Positions 8,598 to 18,221 of a DNA stretch of 64,000 nucleotides are shown one piece after another (within the stretch, counting starts at the first letter, position 1; the number at the start of each line of letters is the position of its first letter). The DNA is taken from assembly GCF_001612845.1 (NCBI RefSeq), contig NZ_BDBF01000005.1, forward strand, positions 1-64,000, written 5' to 3'. This stretch comes from Nocardia elegans NBRC 108235 (lineage in GTDB: Bacteria; Actinomycetota; Actinomycetes; Mycobacteriales; Mycobacteriaceae). The notes under the pieces were generated by a model. It was given only the letters and a program-made list of their open reading frames with translations, made no database searches and had not been told where the DNA came from. The position numbers and the translations under genes are program-made.

Positions 8598-9908
8598 TCA
8601 GCGATCCCCGTCACCGGCCGGTCGCTCACCGCCGCCGTGCGGATGATGACCGAACAGCCCGCGCGGCGCGTGGCCGTGCACGCCCTCGACATAGGCGGTC
8701 TCGGCGTGCAGGGCGAAGTCGATGCCGCCGACCTCGTCCTCCTTGCTGATCCGGAAGCCCATCACGCGATCGATCACCTTGCCGATCAGATAGGAGACGC
8801 CGAAGGCCCACAGCGCGACCACCACGACGCCGACCGCCTGCTTTCCGAGCTGGGCGAGTCCGCCGCCGTAGAACAACCCGCGCGATCCGCCGGTCATCAC
8901 CCGGTTCGCCAGCACACCGATCAACAGGGTGCCGACCACGCCACCGGTGAAGTGCACGCCCACCACATCGAGCGAATCGTCGTAGCCCGCCTTGAATTTC
9001 CAGCCGACCGCGAAGGAGCAGACCACACCGGCCGCCAAGCCCACGATCACCGCGCCGAGGGCATTGACCGAACCGCACGAGGGCGTGATCGCGACCAGAC
9101 CGGCCACCGCGCCGGAGGCCGCGCCGAAGGTGGTCGGGCGGCCGTCGCGGATCTGCTCCACGATCAACCAGCCGAGCATGCCCAGACAGCCCGCGACCAA
9201 GGTGTTCAGGAAGACCGCGGCGGCCAGTCCGTCTGCCTTGAACGCGGATCCGGCGTTGAAGCCGAACCAGCCGAACCACAGCAGTCCGGCGCCCAGCAAC
9301 ACGAACGGCAGATTGTGCGGGCGCATCGCGTCCACCTTGAACCCGATCCGCGGTCCCAATACCAGCGCCAAGGCGAGAGCCGAAGCGCCGGAAGCGATTT
9401 CGACCACCAGACCACCGGCGAAATCGAGAACGCCGAAGGAGGCCAGCCAGCCGTCCGGGCCCCATACCCAGTGCGCGATCGGAGCGAACACCACCAGCGC
9501 CCACACCGGTACGAACACCATCCACGCGGAGAACTTGGCGCGATCGGCGATGGCGCCGCTGACGAGCGCGACGGTGAGGATCGCGAAGGTCAGTTCGAAG
9601 GTCGCGTACAGCAGTTCCGGAACGCCGCTGCGCACGGTGCCCGGGGTGATGCCGGTCATCGCGAAATGTTCCAGCCCGCCGATGAATCCACCGCCGGCGT
9701 CGTCACCGAAGGCCAGGGTGTAACCGAACAGCAGCCACACCACGGTCACCAGCGGGATGGAGATGAAGCTCATCATCAGCATGTTCAGCACGCCGGTCGT
9801 GCGCACCATGCCGCCGTAGAAGATCGCCAGGCCGGGGGTCATGAGCAGGACCAGCGCGGTGCTGGTCAACAGCCACGCCGTGGCGGCGGGGTCGATGGTC
9901 GGGGGCAC
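8598..9908 (-). CDS. amt: Ammonium transporter (Amt family)
   Basis: This is a 436-residue Amt channel with 11 predicted helices. The helix-1 stretch TAWLLTSTALVLLMTPGLAIFY, DFAGGLVVEIASGASAL with the conserved Asp, and the later GVHFTGGVVGT helix are family signatures. It carries ammonium/ammonia across the membrane. I chose the GTG at 9908 because AAAAGGAG (9915-9922) sits 6 bp upstream; a GTG at 9926 would place that site inside the gene. The C-terminal tail is His/Gly-rich. No glnK/glnB gene follows, which is unusual, since amt is normally paired with its PII regulator. Confidence 0.9.
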   Translation of the reverse strand: MPPTIDPAATAWLLTSTALVLLMTPGLAIFYGGMVRTTGVLNMLMMSFISIPLVTVVWLLFGYTLAFGDDAGGGFIGGLEHFAMTGITPGTVRSGVPELLYATFELTFAILTVALVSGAIADRAKFSAWMVFVPVWALVVFAPIAHWVWGPDGWLASFGVLDFAGGLVVEIASGASALALALVLGPRIGFKVDAMRPHNLPFVLLGAGLLWFGWFGFNAGSAFKADGLAAAVFLNTLVAGCLGMLGWLIVEQIRDGRPTTFGAASGAVAGLVAITPSCGSVNALGAVIVGLAAGVVCSFAVGWKFKAGYDDSLDVVGVHFTGGVVGTLLIGVLANRVMTGGSRGLFYGGGLAQLGKQAVGVVVVALWAFGVSYLIGKVIDRVMGFRISKEDEVGGIDFALHAETAYVEGVHGHAPRGLFGHHPHGGGERPAGDGDR

Positions 9909-10001
9909 GGACAACTCCTTTTCCACACGCGTTCGCGTGGCAAGAAACTACCGAACCCCCGGTGTCGGGCCGATGAGCGAGTCTGGTACTTCCGTTCGGA
10001 T

Positions 10002-10844
10002 TCAATTCCCGTGCTTGCGAGCCCGCCGGGCCAGCGCGCGCCGGCCGCGGTCCCCGGGGACCGGCAGATCGTCCTCGAGCGCGACCCATTGCGCGGTGAC
10101 GAGCCACTGCTGCTGGGTGCGGGCGTCGGCGGTGTCGTTGAACACCCGGCGGCCGCGGTCGTCGCGCAGCTCGTGCGCGAGAACCGACCAGCGCGGCGGG
10201 CGGCCGTGGGTGGTGCGGTAGGTGTCCAGGAACTCGGCCACGAGGGTGCCGATGGTGTTGACCGGGCGCATCGACACGCGGTTGCCGTATTTCGCCGAGT
10301 GGAAGCGCCGGGCCGCGCACAGCGAACGCGGCGTGGCGTCGAAGGCGATCCACCCCGCGCGCTGCGCCCGTTCGATGAGCCACAAATGTTTGACCGCATT
10401 CGGGGCGATATCTCCGACGCGTTCGCGGATCAGCGTCATCACCGGTTCGGCGGCGAGAATATCGCGGCGGGTCGGGCCTGTTGCGTGGGTGCGCCAATAG
10501 TTCTGGGTCAGCTCGGCGAGGGTGCGGCCGAATTCGTCGATACTGCGCTGCGCGCGCCGGCCCAGCCGTTCGATGCGTTCGGCCTCGGCGCGTATCCGAT
10601 TCTGCGCGATCAGGGTGTGAATGGCCGGCAAGGTGGGAACCTGGCCGCGGCCCAGCAATTCCAGAATGGCGCCCGCGGTGGCCGGATCGGCCGCGGCGGA
10701 AACCGGAAGGGAATCGCGGTTGCGAGCGAACTCGCGGGGGCTGATGGCGCGGCTGAGCAGATCGGTGGCGGTCCGGTCGCCGGCGAAATCGGTATGTGAG
10801 AGCCAGGCGGCGGCGATGTCGTCACACGACGGCACGGTCGTCAT
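10002..10844 (-). CDS. Hypothetical protein, 280 residues, basic C-terminus
   Basis: I do not recognise the family. The protein is soluble and mostly helical, with no signal peptide or membrane segment. Residues around 210-235 (TYRTTHGRPPRWSVLAHEL) look like a possible helix-turn-helix, and the last 20 residues are rich in Arg and Lys, so nucleic-acid binding is possible but unproven. The ATG at 10844 lies in a short direct repeat (GTAATGACG/GGTAATGACG) without a strong ribosome site. A 435-bp gap with hairpins separates it from dnaX. Confidence 0.65.
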   Translation of the reverse strand: MTTVPSCDDIAAAWLSHTDFAGDRTATDLLSRAISPREFARNRDSLPVSAAADPATAGAILELLGRGQVPTLPAIHTLIAQNRIRAEAERIERLGRRAQRSIDEFGRTLAELTQNYWRTHATGPTRRDILAAEPVMTLIRERVGDIAPNAVKHLWLIERAQRAGWIAFDATPRSLCAARRFHSAKYGNRVSMRPVNTIGTLVAEFLDTYRTTHGRPPRWSVLAHELRDDRGRRVFNDTADARTQQQWLVTAQWVALEDDLPVPGDRGRRALARRARKHGN

Positions 10845-11279
10845 TACCCGTCATTACCTCCGAAACGGGCCGGATGTTGTTGTGCCCCGGTCGGGATGAG
10901 GGACCGACCGGGGACACCAACCTGATGAAGGTTTGGCTACCGAAGTTGCCGAAATCAACGGTAGTCAGCGGAGTGGATCGGGCGCTAATCGGGTGACGGA
11001 ATCGTTACGTCCATAATTTCGGTCGCAAACGGGGCGCGTGTCCGAAAGTTTTCGTTACTCGACGGCCCGCAGACGAAATCGACAGAACATTTACACCGTT
11101 TCCGATTTCCGGGCGCGAACCGATGGTTGACCAGGTCGGTTGTCCGCGGTGAGATCGGACGAAGAGAATGCTTGTGATGTAGATCATAGTTTATTCATGC
11201 CGCCCAACGCTTCGGCGGGTGGGGTGGATACCGGGTGCGCGAATGGTTCCCTGTCGGTGTCCGCCGGTACCCTCGGGCC
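10845..11279. other. Intergenic region upstream of dnaX
   Basis: The 435 bp between the divergent hypothetical gene and dnaX hold no convincing gene. There is a perfect 10-bp hairpin at 10885-10913, a small AACCT-gatg-AAGGTT stem just after it, and an AT-rich stretch at about 11165-11195 that could hold the dnaX promoter. In mycobacteria the 4.5S RNA gene ffs lies near dnaX. I looked for its conserved GGAAGCAGCC-type loop here and did not see it. Confidence 0.5.
10885..10913. other. Perfect 10-bp inverted repeat
   Basis: CCCCGGTCGG (10885-10894) and CCGACCGGGG (10904-10913) are exact reverse complements around a 9-base loop. The hairpin lies 41 bp upstream of the hypothetical gene (10844) and far upstream of dnaX, with no T-tract on either strand. 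It could be an operator or an RNA leader structure. Confidence 0.55.
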
Positions 11280-14200
11280 GTGGCTCTGTACCGGAAGTAT
11301 CGACCGGCATCCTTCGCCGAGGTAGTGGGGCAGGAGCACGTCACCGATCCGCTGAGTACCGCGCTCGACACCGGACGGATCAGTCATGCCTACCTGTTCT
11401 CCGGCCCGCGAGGTTGTGGCAAGACGTCCTCGGCGCGCATTCTGGCGCGCTCGCTGAACTGCGTCGAGGGTCCGACCTCGCGACCGTGCGGGGTGTGCCC
11501 GTCGTGCGTCGCGCTGGCTCCGGGCGGGCCCGGCAATCTCGACGTGATCGAACTCGACGCCGCCAGCCACGGCGGCGTGGACGACACCCGTGAGCTACGC
11601 GATCGTGCGTTCTACGCGCCCGCGGAATCGCGCTACCGCGTCTTCATCGTGGACGAGGCGCATATGGTCACCACGGCCGGATTCAACGCGCTGCTGAAGA
11701 TCGTCGAGGAGCCACCGGCCCACCTGATCTTCATCTTCGCCACCACCGAGCCGGACAAGGTGCTGCCGACCATTCGCTCGCGCACCCACCACTACCCGTT
11801 CCGGCTGCTGCCGCCGGCCACCATGCGCGGGCTGCTCGGCAAGATCTGCGAGCAGGAACAGGTGCAGGTCGAGGAATCGGTCTACCCACTGGTGATTCGG
11901 GCCGGCGGTGGTTCGCCACGCGACAGCCTCAGTGTGCTCGACCAGTTGCTGGCCGGCGCCGGCCCCGAAGGTGTCACCTATCCCCGTGCGCTGGCGCTGC
12001 TCGGCGTCACCGATATCGCGCTGATCGACGAGGCCGTCGACGCGCTGGCCGTCGACGACGGCGCGGCCCTGTTCGCCACCGTCGACCGAGTGGTGGAGGC
12101 CGGTCACGATCCCCGCCGCTTCGCCACCGACCTGCTCGAACGCATCCGCGACCTGATCCTGCTGCGCGCGGTTCCCGATGCCGCCGAACGCAATCTGGTC
12201 ACCGGCCCCGGCGATGTGATCGACCGGATGGCGGACCAGGCCGACCGGATCGGCCCGGCCACCCTGGCCCGCTACGCGGAGCTGCTGCACGAGGGCCTCG
12301 GTGAGATGCGCGGCGCCACCGCGCCCCGGCTCCTGCTGGAGGTGGTGTGCGCCCGCATGCTGCTGCCCTCGGTCTCGGAGGCCGAATCGGCGGCGTTGCA
12401 GCGACTGGAACGGCTGGAGCGGCGGATGGAATCCGGCGGTGTCCCGGCCGCCGCGCCACAGTCGTCCGCTGCTCCCGCCGCCGCGCCGGAGTCCTCCGGT
12501 GGCGCGGGCCGGCCGTCCGGGGAGCCACGCCGCCGTGGCGCCGAAGCGCTGGCCGCGATGCGGGAGAAGAAGAGTGCGCCGCATCCGGCGCAGCGGGCGC
12601 AATCGCCGACCGGTCCGCAATCATCGGCGCCGCCGCAATCCCAGCAGGAGTCGCAAGAGCAACGGCCCCAAGGACTTTCGGCCGATTCGCACGATGCGGC
12701 CCCGGTCGGTGGCCCGTCCTCGGATGATCGGTCCGCATCCGGTGCCGCCGATGTTCCGGCGACCGGTGAGCAGGTCTCCGCGCCCGGCTCCACAGCGACC
12801 GCCGCTGCCGGACCGGCCGACCGTGAAACCGGTCGCCCGGCGTCGACAGGTATGGATGGGAACGAAAAGGCCACGGCGACAACCGCTTCCGACCTCACTG
12901 CGGACAGTGCCGATCGGGGCGTCGAGTCGGGACCGGACGCCGGATCCTCCTCCGGCGCACAGTCGGTGGCCGATACCGAGCGACATGACGGGGCGGTGGA
13001 GTCCGCTCCCGATCGGGGCGCTGTCGCAGCCGAATCGGTCGCCGTCGTCCGGCCGTCCGCCGCTGATGCCGTCGCCCAGCCGGAATCGCTCGACATGCCG
13101 CATCCCGAGCCTGGGGGCGCCACCTCCACTGCCCGCCGAAGCTCGGTGTCGCCCGTACCCGATGAGGGCGCTCACGAGGGGCTGGACGCCGCCGCTTCCG
13201 GCTCGATCGTGGACGGACCGGAGGGAGGAGGTCCCGCGGGCTCGGCCGCGACCACCGATAGGTCCTTCGAGTCCGATCGCGACTCGGACCCAGCCGGTCG
13301 GCCGACGAGCGCCGCGGGTTCGAACGGTCCGGATGCCGGCACGGGTCCGGCTTCCGGCCCTGCCGAGTCCGAGTCCGCCCCCGCTTCCGGCGATGATGCC
13401 GGTGCTGCCCGAGCTTCCGCCGCCGAACCCGCTGCGGCCGCCGGCCCTGGGGCGCGGGATGCGTCGGGCGCGGCGGTGGGCCGCGCCGCAGATGATGCGA
13501 CCACGGAACCGGTGGCCTCGCCCGCCGATACGGGTGGGGACGTTCTGCGGGAGATCGAGACCGCCTGGGCCGATATCCGGGCCAAGGCGCGAGAGTCGAG
13601 TGCGGCCTTGCCGGCGCTGCTCTCGGGTGCGGTCGGGGCCGTCCGCGTCGAGGACGACACGATCGTGTTCGCGCATCCGCATGCTCCGCTCGCGCAGCGT
13701 TTGTCGATCCCGCAGAACATCGACGCCGTCCGGGCCGCGGTGCACGCGGTGATCGGTCGGCAGTACGGCGTGCGGTGGGAAGTCGGGTCGGGTGACTCCG
13801 GTGGCGCGCGTGCCGGTGGTGCGGCCTCGGAGCGTTCTGCCCGCGGCGGCGCGGAACCGCCGGCCGGCCGGGGTGCGGGCGGGGGCAACCCCGGGCAGCC
13901 GCAACCTCCGCGATTCGTCCGGCCCAGCCAGAACCAGGCGCAGTCGGCGGACGGCGATGCGCGGGGCGGTCAGACCGATACCAGGGGCGCCGCGGCCGAT
14001 CGGCGCGACAGTCAGGGCCAGGGCCAGCGGCGGGAATTCCGCCCGCCGCGCAGTGCCGGCGCCGCCGACCGAGCGGCGCCGGACGACGATATTCCGCCGC
14101 CCGAGGCGCCGGACGTTCCGGACGATCCCGGGCCGTCGGACTACTCACCGGTAGGTTACGACGGTGTCCCACCTGCGTTGACGCCGGAAGAAGAGCAGGA

Positions 14201-14312
14201 GATGCTCGCGGAATCGGCGCGACCGGTCCCCCCGGAACAGCGCCGCGACCCCGATGAGGTGGCCTTGGAGTTGCTGCGAACTGAGTTGGGTGCCACACAT
14301 CTGGGTGGTTGA
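11280..14312 (+). CDS. dnaX: DNA polymerase III subunits gamma/tau
   Basis: DnaX is the clamp-loader ATPase. The AAA+ core occupies residues 1-370, with Walker A GPRGCGKTS at 42-50, the four zinc cysteines C61, C70, C73 and C76, a DEAH box (VDEAHM) and the SRC motif (TIRSRTHH). Residues of about 390-755 are a Pro/Ala/Ser/Asp low-complexity linker. A tau-specific domain follows (LREIETAWADIRAK to QYGVRWEV), then a second disordered acidic tail. At 1010 residues it is long for the family because of the linkers. The GTG at 11280 is chosen because homologues begin ALYRKYRP. The ribosome site is weak. Confidence 0.95.
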   Translation: MALYRKYRPASFAEVVGQEHVTDPLSTALDTGRISHAYLFSGPRGCGKTSSARILARSLNCVEGPTSRPCGVCPSCVALAPGGPGNLDVIELDAASHGGVDDTRELRDRAFYAPAESRYRVFIVDEAHMVTTAGFNALLKIVEEPPAHLIFIFATTEPDKVLPTIRSRTHHYPFRLLPPATMRGLLGKICEQEQVQVEESVYPLVIRAGGGSPRDSLSVLDQLLAGAGPEGVTYPRALALLGVTDIALIDEAVDALAVDDGAALFATVDRVVEAGHDPRRFATDLLERIRDLILLRAVPDAAERNLVTGPGDVIDRMADQADRIGPATLARYAELLHEGLGEMRGATAPRLLLEVVCARMLLPSVSEAESAALQRLERLERRMESGGVPAAAPQSSAAPAAAPESSGGAGRPSGEPRRRGAEALAAMREKKSAPHPAQRAQSPTGPQSSAPPQSQQESQEQRPQGLSADSHDAAPVGGPSSDDRSASGAADVPATGEQVSAPGSTATAAAGPADRETGRPASTGMDGNEKATATTASDLTADSADRGVESGPDAGSSSGAQSVADTERHDGAVESAPDRGAVAAESVAVVRPSAADAVAQPESLDMPHPEPGGATSTARRSSVSPVPDEGAHEGLDAAASGSIVDGPEGGGPAGSAATTDRSFESDRDSDPAGRPTSAAGSNGPDAGTGPASGPAESESAPASGDDAGAARASAAEPAAAAGPGARDASGAAVGRAADDATTEPVASPADTGGDVLREIETAWADIRAKARESSAALPALLSGAVGAVRVEDDTIVFAHPHAPLAQRLSIPQNIDAVRAAVHAVIGRQYGVRWEVGSGDSGGARAGGAASERSARGGAEPPAGRGAGGGNPGQPQPPRFVRPSQNQAQSADGDARGGQTDTRGAAADRRDSQGQGQRREFRPPRSAGAADRAAPDDDIPPPEAPDVPDDPGPSDYSPVGYDGVPPALTPEEEQEMLAESARPVPPEQRRDPDEVALELLRTELGATHLGG

Positions 14313-14611
14313 CAGCCACCTGCCGGAATACGTTAAGTTAACCGGAGTTCGCATCCCGCTGTACTATGAACGGGTGGTCGTCAGCATCGGTGCTACGAGG
14401 TTCTATGGTATGCCCAGGCATACGGGCGCCCCGGGGCCTCGTAGGTCGATGCATGTCGGCGTTTGTACAGCGTTATGCGCTCGGCGGACTTGTGGAGGGA
14501 ACCGTGCGTGACCTCCCGGTTCGCCGGTGTGGTGTGCCTGCGGGCTCGCCGGGATCGAACACGGTCGGTCGGATGGCCGGTCGGCACCTTTAAGGAAGGA
14601 AACACTCCGAT
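14313..14611. other. Intergenic region upstream of fadA
   Basis: These 299 bp hold no gene I can support. A 16-bp palindrome lies at 14408-14423. A purine-rich ribosome site, AAGGAAGGAAA, ends about 11 bp before fadA. The length suggests a regulated promoter and a long leader for the fadAB operon. Confidence 0.45.
14408..14423. promoter_or_regulatory. 16-bp palindrome upstream of fadAB
   Basis: GTATGCC (14408-14414) and GGCATAC (14417-14423) are exact inverted repeats with a 2-bp spacer, 189 bp upstream of fadA. It is a plausible operator for a fatty-acid or other regulator. The bound protein is unknown. Confidence 0.4.
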
Positions 14612-15823
14612 ATGACCACAGAGGCCTACATTTTCGAGGCCATCCGCACCCCGCGCGGCCGCAACAAGAAGGGCTCGCTGCACTCGGTCAAGCCGATCGA
14701 TCTGACGACCGGTCTGGTCCAGGAGCTGCGCAACCGCTTCCCGAACCTCGACGAGGATCGCATCTCGGACATCATCCTGGGTGTCGTGTCGCCGATCGGT
14801 GACCAGGGTGCCGACATCGCCCGCACCACCGTGCTGACCGCGGGCCTGCCCGACACCGTCGGCGGTGTGCAGATCAACCGCTTCTGCGCCTCCGGCCTCG
14901 AGGCCGTGAACATGGCCGCGCAGAAGGTGCGCTCCGGCTTCGAGGACCTGGTCCTCGCCGGTGGTGTCGAGTCGATGTCGCGCGTCCCGATGGGCTCCGA
15001 CGGCGGTGCGCTGTTCGCCGACCCGGCCACCAGCTACGACCTCTACATCGCGCCCCAGGGCATCGGCGCCGACCTGATCGCCACCATCGAGGGCTTCACC
15101 CGCGAGGACGTCGACAAGTTCGCCGTGCGCTCGCAGGAGCTCGCCGCGCAGGCGTGGTCCGGCGGCTACTTCGCCAAGTCCGTCGTGCCGGTCAAGGACA
15201 TCAACGGCCTGACCGTGCTCGACCAGGACGAGCACATGCGTCCCGGCACCACCGTCGAGGATCTCGCCAAGCTGAAGCCGTCCTTCGCGGGCATCGGCGA
15301 AATGGGTGGCTTCGACGCCGTCGCGCTGCAGAAGTTCCACTACATCGAGCAGATCGACCACGTGCACCACGGCGGTAACAGCTCGGGCATCGTCGACGGC
15401 GCCGCGCTGGTGCTGGTCGGCACCGAGGAGGCCGGCGCCGCTTCGGGTCTGACCCCGCGCGCCCGCATCGTCGCCACCGCCACCAGCGGCGCCGACGCCA
15501 CCATCATGCTCACCGGCCCGACCCCCGCGGCGCACAAGGCGCTGGCCAAGGCCGGTCTGTCGGTCGAGGACATCGACCTGTTCGAGATCAACGAGGCCTT
15601 CGCCTCGGTCGCGCTGAAGTTCCAGAAGGATCTGAAGATCCCGGACGAGAAGCTGAACGTCAACGGCGGCGCCATCGCGATGGGCCACCCGCTGGGCGCC
15701 ACCGGCGCGATGATCACCGGCACCATGGTCGACGAGCTGGAGCGCCGCAACGCCCGCTACGCCCTGGTGACCCTGTGCATCGGCGGCGGCATGGGTGTGG
15801 CCACCATCATCGAGCGCGTCTGA
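14612..15823 (+). CDS. fadA: Acetyl-CoA acyltransferase (thiolase), beta-oxidation
   Basis: This 403-residue thiolase cleaves 3-ketoacyl-CoA in the last step of beta-oxidation. The nucleophile is C92 ([11 protein letters not shown]), and the C-terminal catalytic pair is H359 ([14 protein letters not shown]) and C389 (TLCIGGGMG). Its length is normal. It lies 37 bp upstream of fadB, the same order as M. tuberculosis fadA-fadB, so the two products should form the trifunctional enzyme. Codon use is strongly biased to C/G-ending codons, as expected of a well-expressed gene. The ATG at 14612 has AAGGAAGGAAA upstream. Confidence 0.95.
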   Translation: MTTEAYIFEAIRTPRGRNKKGSLHSVKPIDLTTGLVQELRNRFPNLDEDRISDIILGVVSPIGDQGADIARTTVLTAGLPDTVGGVQINRFCASGLEAVNMAAQKVRSGFEDLVLAGGVESMSRVPMGSDGGALFADPATSYDLYIAPQGIGADLIATIEGFTREDVDKFAVRSQELAAQAWSGGYFAKSVVPVKDINGLTVLDQDEHMRPGTTVEDLAKLKPSFAGIGEMGGFDAVALQKFHYIEQIDHVHHGGNSSGIVDGAALVLVGTEEAGAASGLTPRARIVATATSGADATIMLTGPTPAAHKALAKAGLSVEDIDLFEINEAFASVALKFQKDLKIPDEKLNVNGGAIAMGHPLGATGAMITGTMVDELERRNARYALVTLCIGGGMGVATIIERV

Positions 15824-15860
15824 CGCCGGTCCATCTAATTCTCCAGGAGAACGAAAAACT

Positions 15861-18023
15861 ATGACAGAGAACATGATCGGCTGGGAAAAGGACGCCGACG
15901 GCATCGTCGTGCTGACCATGGACGACCCGAACCAGGGCGCCAACACGATGAACGAGCTCTACAAGAGCTCGATGCACGCCACGGTGGACCGCCTGGTCGT
16001 CGAGGTCGACGACATCAGCGGTGTCGTCATCACCTCCGCGAAGAAGACCTTCTTCGCCGGCGGTGACCTCAAGAACATGATGAAGACCACCCCGGAGAAC
16101 GCTCCGGACATCATGGAAGAACTCACCAGCATCAAGGCCGACCTGCGTCGCCTCGAGACCCTGGGCAAGCCGGTCGTGGCCGCCATCAACGGCGCCGCGC
16201 TCGGCGGTGGCCTGGAGATCGCGCTGGCCACGCACTACCGCATCGCCGCCGACGTCAAGGGCGTGCAGATCGGTCTGCCCGAGGTCTCGCTCGGTCTGCT
16301 CCCGGCCGGTGGCGGTGTCACCCGCATCACCCGCATGCTCGGCATCGCCGACGGCCTGATGAGCGTGCTGCTGCAGGGCAACAAGTTCACCGCGCAGAAG
16401 GCCAAGGCCAAGGGCCTGATCAACGAGGTCGTCGGCAGCGTCGAGGAGCTCGTCCCGGCCGCCAAGGCGTGGATCAAGGCCAACAAGGACAACGCCGAGG
16501 CCGCCACCCAGCCGTGGGACCGCAAGGGCTTCAAGATCCCCGGCGGCTCGCCGTCGAGCCCGGCGCTGGCCGCCAACCTGCCGGCCTTCCCGGCCAACCT
16601 GCGCAAGCAGCTCAAGGGCCAGAACATGCCGGCGCCGCGGGCCATCATGGCCGCCGCGGTCGAGGGCGCGCAGGTCGACTTCGACAACGCGTCGCTGATC
16701 GAGTCGCGCTACTTCGTTTCGCTGCTGACCGGCCCGGTCGCGAAGAACATGATCCAGGCGTTCTTCTTCGACCTGCAGGCCATCAACAACGGTGGTTCGC
16801 GTCCGAAGGACGTGCCCAAGCGTGAGATCAAGAAGATCGGCGTGCTCGGCGCCGGCATGATGGGCGCGGGCATCGCCTACGTCTCGGCCAAGGCCGGCTT
16901 CGAGGTCGTGCTGAAGGACGTCTCCCAGGAGAACGCCGACCGCGGCAAGCAGTACTCGGTGAAGCTCGAGGAGAAGGCGCTCTCGCGTGGCAAGACCACC
17001 GAGGAGAAGTCCAAGGCGCTGCTGGATCGCATCCACCCGACCGCCGATCCCAAGGATCTGGCCGGTGTGGACTTCGTGATCGAGGCTGTGTTCGAGAACC
17101 CCGACCTGAAGGCCAAGGTCTTCCAGGAGATCGAGGACGTCGTCGACGCGGACGCGCTGCTGGGCTCCAACACCTCCACCCTGCCGATCACCCTGCTGGC
17201 CGACGGCGTGAAGCGGGCCGAGGACTTCATCGGCATCCACTTCTTCTCCCCGGTCGACAAGATGCCGCTGGTGGAGATCATCCGTGGCGAGAAGACCTCC
17301 GACGAGGCGCTGGCCCGGGTGTACGACTACACCCTCGCGATCCGCAAGACCCCGATCGTGGTCAACGACAGCCGCGGCTTCTTCACCTCTCGCGTCATCG
17401 GCACGTTCATCAACGAGGCCATCATGATGCTCGAGGAGAACATCGACCCGCAGACCATCGAGCAGGCCGGTCTGCAGGCGGGCTACCCGGCCGCGCCCCT
17501 GAAGCTGAGCGACGAGCTCAACTTCGAGACCATGCAGAAGATCTTCAAGGAGACCAAGGAGGCCGCCGAGAAGGACGGCATCGCGATCTCCGCCGCTTCG
17601 CTGGCCTCGGGCCGCGTGGTCGAGACCATGATCGACAAGTTCGATCGCAAGGGCAAGCTGCACGGTGCGGGCTTCTACAACTACGCCGACGGCAAGACCG
17701 CCGGTCTGTGGGAGGGCCTGCGCGACGCCTTCAACTCCAAGCGTGAGCTGCCCGAGGGCGTCACGCTGCAGGATCTGAAGGACCGCATGCTGTTCATCGA
17801 GGCCATCGAGACCCAGAAGTGCTTCGACGAGGGCGTGCTGACCAGCACCGCCGACGCGAACATCGGCTCGATCTTCGGTATCGGCTACCCGGCCTGGACC
17901 GGTGGTGTGCACCAGTTCATCGTCGGCTACCCCGGTGGCACGGAGGGCTTCATCGCCCGTGCCGACGAGTTGGCCGCGAAGTTCGGTGAGCGCTTCCAGG
18001 TGCCGGACTCGCTGCGCAAGTAA
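15861..18023 (+). CDS. fadB: Multifunctional enoyl-CoA hydratase / 3-hydroxyacyl-CoA dehydrogenase
   Basis: This 720-residue alpha subunit of the trifunctional enzyme carries an N-terminal crotonase domain of about 300 residues (KTFFAGGDLKNMM and NGAALGGGLEIALATHYRIA for the oxyanion hole). An NAD-binding domain follows (IGVLGAGMMGAGIAYVSAKA) and two 3-hydroxyacyl-CoA dehydrogenase C-terminal domains (SNTSTLPI, GIHFFSPVDKMPLVEII). It hydrates and oxidises acyl-CoA intermediates and passes ketoacyl-CoA to FadA. The ATG at 15861 has AGGAGA at a proper distance. A strong terminator closes the operon. Confidence 0.95.
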   Translation: MTENMIGWEKDADGIVVLTMDDPNQGANTMNELYKSSMHATVDRLVVEVDDISGVVITSAKKTFFAGGDLKNMMKTTPENAPDIMEELTSIKADLRRLETLGKPVVAAINGAALGGGLEIALATHYRIAADVKGVQIGLPEVSLGLLPAGGGVTRITRMLGIADGLMSVLLQGNKFTAQKAKAKGLINEVVGSVEELVPAAKAWIKANKDNAEAATQPWDRKGFKIPGGSPSSPALAANLPAFPANLRKQLKGQNMPAPRAIMAAAVEGAQVDFDNASLIESRYFVSLLTGPVAKNMIQAFFFDLQAINNGGSRPKDVPKREIKKIGVLGAGMMGAGIAYVSAKAGFEVVLKDVSQENADRGKQYSVKLEEKALSRGKTTEEKSKALLDRIHPTADPKDLAGVDFVIEAVFENPDLKAKVFQEIEDVVDADALLGSNTSTLPITLLADGVKRAEDFIGIHFFSPVDKMPLVEIIRGEKTSDEALARVYDYTLAIRKTPIVVNDSRGFFTSRVIGTFINEAIMMLEENIDPQTIEQAGLQAGYPAAPLKLSDELNFETMQKIFKETKEAAEKDGIAISAASLASGRVVETMIDKFDRKGKLHGAGFYNYADGKTAGLWEGLRDAFNSKRELPEGVTLQDLKDRMLFIEAIETQKCFDEGVLTSTADANIGSIFGIGYPAWTGGVHQFIVGYPGGTEGFIARADELAAKFGERFQVPDSLRK

Positions 18024-18051
18024 GGTTCTCGCCACGCCGAGATGCCCTGCG

Positions 18052-18090
18052 ACGGCCCGGATCACGTTCCCGCGTGATCCGGGCCGTTTG
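18052..18090 (+). terminator. Terminator after fadAB
   Basis: A perfect 15-bp stem, ACGGCCCGGATCACG (18052-18066) with CGTGATCCGGGCCGT (18073-18087), has a 6-base loop and is followed by TTTG. It lies 29 bp after the fadB stop. Confidence 0.9.
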
Positions 18091-18221
18091 CTGTCTCGTC
18101 GCCCTCACTCGCGTGTCCGCTGCCGATGGAAACGGTCGCGAATCGAAGCGGGCGGAACTGTGCCCGGATGCGCACGGACCGCGCTACGTTGGAATGAGGG
18201 CGGAACGTTCGAGGTGGCCAG

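Noticed and set aside
10845..11279. 4.5S RNA gene (ffs) near dnaX
   Set aside because: The conserved SRP RNA loop sequence was not seen in this gap or in the other gaps around dnaX.
14313..14611. tRNA gene in the gap before fadA
   Set aside because: A GATCGAAC-like stretch at about 14552 resembles a T-loop, but no acceptor or anticodon stems could be built around it.
15807..18065. 752-codon minus-strand frame across fadB
   Set aside because: It is a shadow caused by strong codon bias of fadB; the translation has no recognisable domain.
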